A stretch of 64,000 bases of DNA, taken from the NCBI GenBank assembly GCA_038659295.1, contig JASNGC010000003.1:682001-746000 (forward strand), written 5' to 3'. Shown here piece after piece: positions 8,148 through 16,415 of this stretch. The notes beneath the pieces were generated by a model. The model did no database searches. It was not told the DNA's origin and was given only the letters and a program-made list of their open reading frames with translations. Every line of letters starts with the position of its first letter. Positions within the stretch are counted from its first letter, which is position 1. The position numbers were made by a program, and so were the translations under genes. The DNA comes from Enterocytospora artemiae. Lineage: Eukaryota > Microsporidia.

Positions 8148-8669
8148 ATGGATGATATTGCATATATTGGAAAGATTATCCGTTTGATGATTGAAAACCA
8201 AAATAGAAATAGACAAACTCATTTCAAAGACATCCGAACAATAACCGACACCAATAAGGCGAAAACATACGATCTAATAGATGAGTCAAGCACTTACTTG
8301 CACAGTTTTGGCATGGAAATTGTTTCTTCAGACACTCTAGATTTTTATAAAGCAGATAAGTTTTTTATAAGAAAAAGTAAACAGAATCATGATATTGTTA
8401 AACCACTAAATGATGATAGCAGAAGGCTTTACATGCTATTTGCCCTAATTGGAAGTGAAAATAATTCCTTCAGCAGTGTAGAGTCCCTGAAAGAGATGCA
8501 TATTTTTAAAAATGTAGATGTTGATGGTTTTTTGAAGCAAGTGAGGAGTGAGGGATACATAACCATTAGAAGAGAAGAGAATAGAGAGACATACTCATTT
8601 GGATGGAGGTATAATGTGGAGTTTGGAGAGATATTCAATGTAGCCGAGTTCTTTGAATTAGAGTTGTAG
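8148..8669 (+). CDS. MAGE-homology protein, probable Smc5/6 complex subunit Nse3
   Basis: 173 residues. The second half follows the MAGE winged-helix pattern: LYMLFALIGSENNSFS (about 90-105), a helix leading into VDGFLKQVRSEGYITI, then ETYSFGWRYNVEF near the C-terminus, matching the WG-R-like ending of MAGE domains. In organisms with a single MAGE gene, the product is Nse3, which pairs with Nse1 in the Smc5/6 DNA repair complex and binds DNA. The start at 8148 follows a CCCCC run six bases upstream. Neighbouring genes do not bear on the role. The call rests on pattern and length only, and another winged-helix protein cannot be excluded. Confidence 0.55.
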   Translation: MDDIAYIGKIIRLMIENQNRNRQTHFKDIRTITDTNKAKTYDLIDESSTYLHSFGMEIVSSDTLDFYKADKFFIRKSKQNHDIVKPLNDDSRRLYMLFALIGSENNSFSSVESLKEMHIFKNVDVDGFLKQVRSEGYITIRREENRETYSFGWRYNVEFGEIFNVAEFFELEL

Positions 8670-8797
8670 GGAACACTGGATTGTTTAGTAGGTTTATTAA
8701 TTTAAGATGTGTTTTGACATCTGAAATTGACGTCAAAATATAGTCTATATCTATACATATTTGCCACACAAATTTCTGACCATAGACACCAAAAGAA

Positions 8798-9083
8798 TTA
8801 CTTTTCTGGCACCTTTTCATTTTTGGATTGTGTTCGCCGCTTGGCATATTTTCGGAATTCCAAATCTTCTGCCTGTTGGTACCTAGAAATAAAGCTGCAA
8901 ATTCCAAGACTGAGTAGAAACCAAGTAATCACTATAGTATTTTATATGACATATGCAATATGTTTTGGATAGTAATGTTACCTCCTGTGTTATTCCTCGA
9001 TATGCAACCATATCTATCTCATAGGATTCTGTCGCCATGAAAATCTTACCACAACAGTTAGATAGTTCTTGGTAAGCATACAT
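8798..9083 (-). pseudogene. Possible interrupted small membrane protein gene (frame break or unusual intron)
   Basis: Two stretches that look coding lie in different frames on the minus strand. The upstream one (9083 down to about 8945) reads YAYQELSNCCGKIF and onward; the downstream one (8941 to the stop at 8798) reads as a single hydrophobic helix (TIVITWFLLSLGICSFI) followed by a basic tail ending EKVPEK. No single intron with normal microsporidian size joins them in frame: GTAAG at 9049 with AG at 8932 fits the phase but gives 118 bases. There is no C-run before the first ATG. It could be a decayed gene, a sequencing indel or an over-long intron. The family is unknown. Confidence 0.3.
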
Positions 9084-9188
9084 TCTCGTCACATTATCAT
9101 ATTCTCTTTCAACTCCATAAATAAGCAGTCCATTGATTACGAGAAATTTTCAATTTTTTTCAAAAATTTTCCAAATTCCGGACCCATC

Positions 9189-9626
9189 ATGGAAGATGTA
9201 AATGTCATAGAGCAAAAGCCGGCTGTCGAGAAAGCTGCTGGGGGAAGGGTCGGTGTTTGCCACATCTTGTCAACCAAAAATGCCACGTTCATCCATGTCA
9301 CTGATTTAACTGGGCGTGTAACCTATGCCAAATTCACAGGCGGTATGAAAGTGAAGTCCAAGAAGGACGAGGGATCTCCATATGCGGCCATTCAAGCGGC
9401 CCAGGATGCGGCAGACAAGGCACTTGCCTGTGGAATAACCACCTGCCATATAAGAGTTAGAGGAAGAGGAGGGATCAAGAGGCGCCATCCAGGGGCAGGG
9501 GCTCAATCTGCAATCAGGACATTTATTTCTACTGAGGGGATGAAGGTGGGCCGTATTATGTGCACCACTGGAATTCCAACTGACACATGCCGTATGAAGG
9601 GTGGTCACAAGGGACGTAGAGTATGA
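9189..9626 (+). CDS. RPS14: Ribosomal protein uS11 (S14), small subunit
   Basis: 145 residues with the full uS11 fold: NATFIHVTDLTGR (about 30-42), YAAIQAAQDAADKA, HIRVRGRGGIKRRHPGAG (about 95-112) and the C-terminal PTDTCRMKGGHKGRRV. It sits on the platform of the 40S subunit next to mRNA and helix 23. The start at 9189 is chosen over an upstream in-frame ATG (9069) because the family begins here and GGACCC lies just before it. AATAAA (9626-9631) overlaps the last base of the stop. No intron follows the start codon, although ribosomal protein genes are where microsporidia tend to keep them. Confidence 0.97.
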   Translation: MEDVNVIEQKPAVEKAAGGRVGVCHILSTKNATFIHVTDLTGRVTYAKFTGGMKVKSKKDEGSPYAAIQAAQDAADKALACGITTCHIRVRGRGGIKRRHPGAGAQSAIRTFISTEGMKVGRIMCTTGIPTDTCRMKGGHKGRRV

Positions 9627-9663
9627 ATAAATCCGCTTTATTTTAAGAACCATTTGTTTTGGA

Positions 9664-11250
9664 TTATTTTATTGATTTGTATGCAAATATCACGCCTGTC
9701 GATGTATCGGCCGGAGTGCCTTCCCGAATAACCTGGTCACTGATCAACACATCTGCAGACTTTCTTGTGTCACGAGACTCATTAGGATATGCACAGCAGT
9801 ACCATGTATAGTGGCCAAAGTTCATTTGGGTTCCAGAATGGCAAATGGCAGATTCTAACACAAAGGTTTCGGATTCACAGCCTGCTATTGTGAAATTGTC
9901 TGCTTTGATCGATCCAGCAAGTTTCTGAATCTCAGACCCCACAAACCTGTACCTTTTTACACAGACAATCAATTTTTCAGGCCTTTTATCAAATGTAACC
10001 TCCGGGACAACATCGGTGCCACAGCTACACTTGATTTTCCCTGTAAAGTATTCCTCGACTGAATCGCTGATCCTATTGTGAAAATTTACAAACAAAATTG
10101 AGCCTGACTCGGAAATCCTGGTCTGCTTTGAACAAGTATCACACTTCAGAATCTTTTCAAACTTAAAACTGCACAGATCCGTGATATTTTCGACAAAGTT
10201 GGAGTTTTCATATTTTTCAAAAAGGAGTTGCAGGAATTCCGAGCTGTCCTGCTGGATATTCCTCTGGAACTGTGGATTTTCATTGTAGAAAATTTCTAGA
10301 AAGTCCGAAATATCAATGGAATCGAAAATCTGACCCGAATCAGTATTGGTCTTTGTATCAGCACCTGCACACTCTTCCAAGACAGATGAATCTGGCATCG
10401 CCAGGCTTGTATTTGTCGACTTGAGCTCGTTTATGATTTTAATGAATTGGCAAAGAAAACAACCCAGGGGGTCATTTTCACAAACTATGAAATGCATTCC
10501 AGACTCTCTCGGAAATGTGTCACCGAACAGTTGTAATGCTGTGGCAATAAAACAAGTGTTGCCAGAGTTGACTATTCCCTTAAAGCTTCTTGAAAGTTTA
10601 ATAGAATTGGGCAGTTTGGAGGTGCCAGCACTATATGAAATGCCATTGTCATGAGTCTGATGGTTGTCTTCTGATTTTAAATGTTCTGACGAGTCACTCT
10701 GCTGATTTTGACCAATAAACTCAATAAGTGGTATGTTCTTAATGTATCCATCACACAAATAACAATAAATAGTCAGTGGATCAGAAATCAAAACTGCTTG
10801 ACTATGGTTGGTTATGGTTCTATGCTTGCCCATATGTCCATTCCCAACCTGTCCGTATTGTTTTCTACTGCAGCCTGTAAATTCACACTCCAGACAACCC
10901 CATAGTTTGTCAGTGATGCCACATTCATCGCATACGCCGTGAGGTCTTATATACACCTTTAGAGACTCTGGAATGTGAGTACAGATGATTTTGGGCTCGT
11001 CATATGAGCTGTTGCAGGTCTTCACATTTGCAATCTGGCGGGAAATGTGCTTGTCGACCTCACCCTCCATATCTATAGCCAGAAACATGCCATTTTCTTT
11101 AAAAATTTCATAAATTGTTTTACATTCAAATTTATTTCTGTGGAATTCTAGGTGTTCTTCACAAAGTGAAAGATTGCAAGAGCAGAATGAACTCGTTTGT
11201 TTGAAGCAGTATACACAATTTTCCCTGAAGCGGGAAATCTCAATACTCAT
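9664..11250 (-). CDS. Ubiquitin-specific protease with ZnF-UBP domain (USP5/Ubp14-like)
   Basis: 528 residues. A Cys/His-rich start (CVYCFKQTSSFCSC) and a ZnF-UBP domain (about 100-175: CDECG, LWGCLECEFTGCSRK, GHMGKHRTITNHS) precede a ubiquitin-hydrolase domain with the Cys box NSGNTCFIATALQLF (about 230-245), a CxxC pair in the fingers (CDTCSKQ and KCSCG) and the His box FGHYTWYCCAYP near the C-terminus. This is the plan of isopeptidase T, which recycles free polyubiquitin. It is shorter than the usual 750-850 residues and no UBA domains are seen between the boxes. ACCC lies upstream of the ATG. It is convergent with uS11, with 37 bases between stops. Confidence 0.88.
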   Translation of the reverse strand: MSIEISRFRENCVYCFKQTSSFCSCNLSLCEEHLEFHRNKFECKTIYEIFKENGMFLAIDMEGEVDKHISRQIANVKTCNSSYDEPKIICTHIPESLKVYIRPHGVCDECGITDKLWGCLECEFTGCSRKQYGQVGNGHMGKHRTITNHSQAVLISDPLTIYCYLCDGYIKNIPLIEFIGQNQQSDSSEHLKSEDNHQTHDNGISYSAGTSKLPNSIKLSRSFKGIVNSGNTCFIATALQLFGDTFPRESGMHFIVCENDPLGCFLCQFIKIINELKSTNTSLAMPDSSVLEECAGADTKTNTDSGQIFDSIDISDFLEIFYNENPQFQRNIQQDSSEFLQLLFEKYENSNFVENITDLCSFKFEKILKCDTCSKQTRISESGSILFVNFHNRISDSVEEYFTGKIKCSCGTDVVPEVTFDKRPEKLIVCVKRYRFVGSEIQKLAGSIKADNFTIAGCESETFVLESAICHSGTQMNFGHYTWYCCAYPNESRDTRKSADVLISDQVIREGTPADTSTGVIFAYKSIK

Positions 11251-11489
11251 TTTAAGGGTTTAACAATACAAAATATTTCAGTCCCAAGTATGTCGGTAAA
11301 TCTAGTATTGAGAACATGTATGGCTGTAATTTGGTACTTCTGACCTTCACTAACGTAGTGTACTGCAGATCCAATTGGACAAAGCTCCATTTCTTGTGTG
11401 TCGCATAGTTCCTATTTCCTCAAAAATCACTATTTTGATCTCAACTCCTCCAAGACAACAAACTCCAAATAAAATTTATTAATAACAAT

Positions 11490-12710
11490 TCATTCATTTT
11501 TCTTAATACCATCAAGCAGCCGGCTCACACGATACAGTTTGTCAGATATGCCGTTGAATGCCCCATAAAATAAAGAAACACTATGGCATTCATGGCAGTG
11601 GGTTATCAGATATTCAATCAGACTAATCTTATCTTCAACCAGATCATCAGCCACATATGTTAGATGGTTAATCAGGATGTTCAGGGGCGAATTTAGGTAT
11701 TTGATCAACCCCAAATTTATGAATTCTTCAAAGAAGAAGTGTCCACAGATGGCCCCGATATCACGGTTCAAAAAGCTCTTAAGGTAGTTCTTGTCAAAAT
11801 AGACGACCACCCCAGCAAACAAAAAGTATCGAACTACTTCCAAGGCTGTCTGGCAAGCACCTAGTGGAGTGAATCGAAAACAAAGAAACTGGAAATATCC
11901 CGGAAATTTGTTTATAGTTTCCGGATCGCTGGCAACAAGTAGCTTACTATCTCCGAGATTGAGGGCCATTGTAAATGGAATAATTTCATTACAGCCGTAA
12001 ATGGACACTTTCGTGGGTCCATCGATGTCATTGATCTTAGACACCTGCTGGAAGACGGCCTGGAGTGAAAGGTAGAGGAGCCCTTCTATCGAAAAGAGAA
12101 ACGCTGTAAAATAGCTTGAATTGTGGTGTAACTTTCGCTCCATATACACCTTAATGGTCATTTCCAATGGAGCAACAGCAAAGAATATCAAAAGAAGAGT
12201 TAAATTTGAAGCTAAGGGCATTGTGAGCTTAGAAAAGTATGGGATTGGAACATCCTTAGGAATATTGAGTGCATTCACCAAAATATTCTTCATCACCGTT
12301 TTAGTCTCCATGTATCTAATAAGTGTAGTTTGCAGGTGCAGCAAGAGTACCTCGTAGGCTGTCAGTCCCTGGTAAAGCTTTGGATAGAACATCTGCATTC
12401 TTAAAGTCTTCTTTTTTAAACCTCGGCAAACTGCCGGAAGGATTAGTAGTAGCACAAAAAACATAGAGATAAAAACCAAGATGATATGGTTTATGTGATG
12501 CCAGATAGAATGGACCGAGCTATGTTCGATGTGTTGGATGGCATCATCGTAATTTACATATTTGCTCATCTCAGTATTTGCAAAAATTTGGTGTTTAAAG
12601 CCACTGGTCTTGAAGTAAATCTGATATCCCACTTCATAGAGCAAATCCAAAACCGGCAAGAAAATCAGAGTTATTAGATATGTCCGGTTCATAATCTGGG
12701 TGATTTTCAT
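11490..12710 (-). CDS. Ste24/ZMPSTE24-like membrane protein lacking the zinc-binding residues
   Basis: 406 residues with several hydrophobic helices. The C-terminal half follows the layout of CAAX protease Ste24: KVSIYGC (234-240), then 40 residues later FTPLGACQ (280-287) where Ste24 has HELGHWK, a membrane span, then SPL (341-343) and HLTYVADD (349-356) where the family has FEYQADAF. Spacing matches closely, but both His, the Glu of HExxH and the third zinc ligand Glu are replaced (by T, P, A and T). If the relationship is right, this is a pseudoprotease kept as a membrane chamber or chaperone. The family call is from motif spacing by eye and is the uncertain step. It is divergent from the phosphofructokinase gene; no C-run precedes the start. 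Confidence 0.5.
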   Translation of the reverse strand: MKITQIMNRTYLITLIFLPVLDLLYEVGYQIYFKTSGFKHQIFANTEMSKYVNYDDAIQHIEHSSVHSIWHHINHIILVFISMFFVLLLILPAVCRGLKKKTLRMQMFYPKLYQGLTAYEVLLLHLQTTLIRYMETKTVMKNILVNALNIPKDVPIPYFSKLTMPLASNLTLLLIFFAVAPLEMTIKVYMERKLHHNSSYFTAFLFSIEGLLYLSLQAVFQQVSKINDIDGPTKVSIYGCNEIIPFTMALNLGDSKLLVASDPETINKFPGYFQFLCFRFTPLGACQTALEVVRYFLFAGVVVYFDKNYLKSFLNRDIGAICGHFFFEEFINLGLIKYLNSPLNILINHLTYVADDLVEDKISLIEYLITHCHECHSVSLFYGAFNGISDKLYRVSRLLDGIKKNE

Positions 12711-13026
12711 GAAAAATTTCTAAAAGGAAAATTTGTCTGAGGAAAACGGTGGAAACTTTTGTTGGAACATAATTGAGGCTCCTAAGGACTTATTTATGGC
12801 CTAAACAATCAAAAATGTAGAAAACACAGCCATTTACTTTTACACAAGCAGTGGCAAGAATTAACGTTAGTGAATAGGGAAATTCCCAAAGGAGCTAATA
12901 TGTTCGGCATTCTATGGCTGATGCTACACGTCATATTGTGGGAGTAAGACTATTTGAAGACACCCAATAGGAACTGATCAAAATGACGTTTTCTGGAGTT
13001 ATAAAAATAAATGTTGTAACTCCTTA
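12711..13026. other. Divergent promoter region between Ste24-like and PFK genes
   Basis: AT-rich; no ORF or RNA gene seen. Neither start codon has the usual C-run. Confidence 0.5.
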
Positions 13027-16000
13027 ATGGATCCGGAGAATCATAAAGAATGTGGTTTAAGGGGCAGAGGAGGAGAAAGCAGGCAAGATGACAAGAAAAC
13101 TGTATCGGATTCAGGCACCACCGTTGGTAGATCCAAAAAGGATATTTATGAATATTACAGTGACCATCCAAGTGTAATTTTTTCAGGTCCAAACGACATT
13201 GGCATTTCTGATGCGATTTGTACAGCCAAAGATGGCCAAGAATACACTTCTGGCATTTCGGAGGTTATTCTGTATTGTGATAGCCAATTAATAGACAAAT
13301 CTGCTCTATTCTACAGGAATTTGGGTCTTAATGTTTCTACCCAGGAGGCTGAACCAGCATCGGGAATATACCACAGCAATCTGCAGGCAAATCAATCCCA
13401 GTCGAAGTCTTTTATAAAACTGAGCCCATCAGAAAACTGCAGGATACTCTCATATGATTCTACCAAAAAGCTGTCGCTTCTTATTGACTTGGAGTTTGTG
13501 GTGAACTTTTTTAGGAACAGGGTGCTTTTTGACAAAACACAAATTTCGGATTCCTTGGGAAATGTGGTTGAAATAAAGGCATGGAATCGCAAGGACATCA
13601 GAATAGCAATTCTAACAAGCGGAGGGGACGCGCCTGGAATGAATTCAGTGGTGAGGTCTGTTGTCAGAACAGGAATAAAGTACAACATCCATATATATGG
13701 TGTGTATAGGGGATTTGAGGGATTAATGAGTGGTGATATCAGAAAGTTAAGCTGGAATAGTGAGACACACAATTCATATTTAGGGGGAACAACTCTGCTT
13801 TCAGTTAGAAGTGACAAGTTCAAGACGAGAGAGGGCAGAAAGAAGGCCGTATTGAACCTGAGTAAGAGAGGAATCAATAACCTGATAATTATTGGGGGTG
13901 ATGGGTCCATGACTGGGGGGCTGATTCTCAAAGAGGAGTTTGGGGAGTTGGTTGAGGAACTGGAGGCAGAAGGCAGGTATGATAATCCAGATTCGAGCTA
14001 TAATGCCAGGTGGGAGAATAAACTGGCTGATGAAACATTGCCAATCACTGACATGAGTGTGGACTCGTCTTATAAGTATCTCAATAAGATCACTAGAACC
14101 TGTAATATTATTGGGATTCCGGCCACAATCGATAATGATGTTTATGGTTCTGAGACTACAATCGGCTCTGATTCATGCTTGACACGGATAATGGATGCAG
14201 TAGACAATCTATTGTCCACAATGCGCTCCCACAGAAGAGTGTTTGTTATTGAAACTATGGGGAGAAACTGTGGGTGGATCGCTCTTCTGTCAGCCTTTGC
14301 GGTCAGTGCAGATTTTGTCCTGCTCCCAGAGCATATTTACAGCAAGGATGGGAAGGACCACTGGAAACAAGAGCTAATTAAATCGATCAAAACAGCATAC
14401 AACAACCACAAACCCGATATTCTAATATTCCTTTCTGAAGGTGCTGTAGATTTACAATTCAACAAGATTGATCTAGAAACAGTGGTGGAAACAGTTAGAG
14501 AGGCTGGGTTTGATGTGAGAGGACTCACACTGGGGCATATCCAAAGAGGAGGATATACTAGTGCTCAGGACAGAATTATAGGAACGGTGTCTGGGATTAA
14601 GGTGGTAAATGAAATACTGCTAAGGCATAGCTTTAAAAATGAACCTGGGCAGAGTAAACAGACCACTAGTATGGATGCGAGTCCACTTTCCAGTAAAGCC
14701 GATCATTCATCCGAGGAGGATGTTTCGTTTGCAGAGATGATTGCGTATAACTGTGACGAATATTCATTCATAGACCTAGAAAAGGTTATTTTCGAGACCA
14801 AAAAACTAAAGGGGTTCTACGACTCCAAAGATTTCAAGAGCATCTTCGTATGTAGACACCAACTTTTCAAGTACATTTTCAACCAGTTTGAAAAGCTAAG
14901 AATTAATAAAATCAGGACGATCTTTACGGAGGGAAGATTCGATTCTCATATAGGCGAAGAGAGGATTTTTGAGGAAGTCAAAGTGCACAATCTTTTCTCC
15001 AAAAAGTTTGTCAGAATTCCACGGCTATGCAACAGCACCGGTATCAGCGGAAATGGCTGCACCGAATCTTCCGGACCACCCGATGATATCAGTAGCAATT
15101 TTCAGGACATTCAAAAGACCACTGTCGGTGTTATTATGGATGGAGTCAGGGCATGTGGCATGAATACAGCCATAAATATGCTGTGTGAGATGGGGATCTC
15201 TTCTGGAGCCAATATTTTATATTTTCTACAGGGATACGATGGGGTGATTTCGAATCAACCTATTGAAGCCAGGCTGTATGAGTTTTCGACAAAAATAAAC
15301 GATGGGGGTGTCGGGATTGGTTCATCAAAAACAATTCCTCCGATTGATTCCATGATCTCAGCCTTAAAATCGTATGGAGTTAATACACTGGTAATCATTG
15401 GGGGAAGTAGAAACCTAAAGGTGATTAACGACTTCAAAAGGTTCAGTGACATCAGTGCGATACTGATTCCGGCAACCAGTAAAAACAACATTCCCGGGAC
15501 CAGCAAATCCATAGGAACTGATTCTGCACTCAACATTATCACTAGATCCACAGTTGCAAATAAACTATCTGCTGTTGCTATGGAAAACACAATATTTATG
15601 GTCGAGATCGGAGGAGACAACTGTAGCTACTTGAGCATCATGGGCGGGATAGCCTCATCGGCCTACGAAGTTCTTATCAACAATACTGAGTGTTCTAAAG
15701 AAAACCACTGCAGGACGCAATCTAAATTCACGAGTAATACGGGTGAGGAGGAAGCGTGTGCAGATGAGATTGTACTGTCGGGGCATGATCCTGTTTCGGC
15801 AAATACCAACGGTTCTACGGAGAGTACCGATGATTTGAAATCCCTGGGATATCTAAAGTCGAATTTGGTTGAAAACTTCGGTAACTATAAGAGATCGTCA
15901 ATTGTTATTTTCAGAAATCAGAACACATTTAACAAAATGTCCACAGAGAGTCTGTGTAGATTGCTAAGACACGACAGTTATCAAATTAGTTATAGTGTTT

Positions 16001-16248
16001 TGGGTCATTTGGAAAAGGGATTGTATCCCACGTTCATCGATAGAGTCAATGCCAATCTTCTCTCGATAATGGCTTTGGATCAAGGTGTTAAGACTGGGCA
16101 GCATTGTGGGGTAGTTGGATTCAAATGTACAAAGCCACACTTCACCGATATCGAGGAGGTTTTAGAGATGTACGATGAGGATTTGGAAACGACCAAGTGC
16201 CCCTTCTGGTTAAAATACAAAGATGTATGTGGATTTCTAGAGGAATAA
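13027..16248 (+). CDS. PFK: ATP-dependent 6-phosphofructokinase, two-lobed eukaryotic type
   Basis: 1073 residues. The N-terminal lobe (about 195-530) keeps the catalytic set: LTSGGDAPGMN, IIGGDGS, PATIDNDV with the catalytic Asp, MGRNCGWIA, LSEGA and LGHIQRGG. The C-terminal lobe (about 700-1060) is the diverged regulatory half, with MDGVRACGMN, IIGGS and a lobe lacking the TIDND acid. Residues about 75-180 before the first lobe include an LYCDS and FYRNLGL pattern resembling the glyoxalase-like N-terminal domain of fungal Pfk subunits. The enzyme commits fructose 6-phosphate to glycolysis using ATP. The start at 13027 gives the full N-terminal domain; no C-run is present. The stop lies inside AATAAA (16244-16249). 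Confidence 0.93.
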   Translation: MDPENHKECGLRGRGGESRQDDKKTVSDSGTTVGRSKKDIYEYYSDHPSVIFSGPNDIGISDAICTAKDGQEYTSGISEVILYCDSQLIDKSALFYRNLGLNVSTQEAEPASGIYHSNLQANQSQSKSFIKLSPSENCRILSYDSTKKLSLLIDLEFVVNFFRNRVLFDKTQISDSLGNVVEIKAWNRKDIRIAILTSGGDAPGMNSVVRSVVRTGIKYNIHIYGVYRGFEGLMSGDIRKLSWNSETHNSYLGGTTLLSVRSDKFKTREGRKKAVLNLSKRGINNLIIIGGDGSMTGGLILKEEFGELVEELEAEGRYDNPDSSYNARWENKLADETLPITDMSVDSSYKYLNKITRTCNIIGIPATIDNDVYGSETTIGSDSCLTRIMDAVDNLLSTMRSHRRVFVIETMGRNCGWIALLSAFAVSADFVLLPEHIYSKDGKDHWKQELIKSIKTAYNNHKPDILIFLSEGAVDLQFNKIDLETVVETVREAGFDVRGLTLGHIQRGGYTSAQDRIIGTVSGIKVVNEILLRHSFKNEPGQSKQTTSMDASPLSSKADHSSEEDVSFAEMIAYNCDEYSFIDLEKVIFETKKLKGFYDSKDFKSIFVCRHQLFKYIFNQFEKLRINKIRTIFTEGRFDSHIGEERIFEEVKVHNLFSKKFVRIPRLCNSTGISGNGCTESSGPPDDISSNFQDIQKTTVGVIMDGVRACGMNTAINMLCEMGISSGANILYFLQGYDGVISNQPIEARLYEFSTKINDGGVGIGSSKTIPPIDSMISALKSYGVNTLVIIGGSRNLKVINDFKRFSDISAILIPATSKNNIPGTSKSIGTDSALNIITRSTVANKLSAVAMENTIFMVEIGGDNCSYLSIMGGIASSAYEVLINNTECSKENHCRTQSKFTSNTGEEEACADEIVLSGHDPVSANTNGSTESTDDLKSLGYLKSNLVENFGNYKRSSIVIFRNQNTFNKMSTESLCRLLRHDSYQISYSVLGHLEKGLYPTFIDRVNANLLSIMALDQGVKTGQHCGVVGFKCTKPHFTDIEEVLEMYDEDLETTKCPFWLKYKDVCGFLEE

Positions 16249-16415
16249 ATACTTGATTTTGTGACTTATCAGACATTTAGCATATTCACATTTTAAAAGA
16301 CCACTTTCTTGAAAAATTTAAGCAACCTGCTCATGACGACTTTGAATATTATTAAGGTTTCACATATGTGGTGTCAATAACTATTAAGATGTTCCAAGGA
16401 ATATTGATTGTCAGG

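Noticed and set aside
9069..9188. Upstream start for uS11
   Set aside because: Adds 40 residues unlike any uS11 and skips the GGACCC signal at the true start.
13392..13931. Minus-strand ORF inside PFK
   Set aside because: Lies opposite conserved PFK motifs and has no independent start signal.
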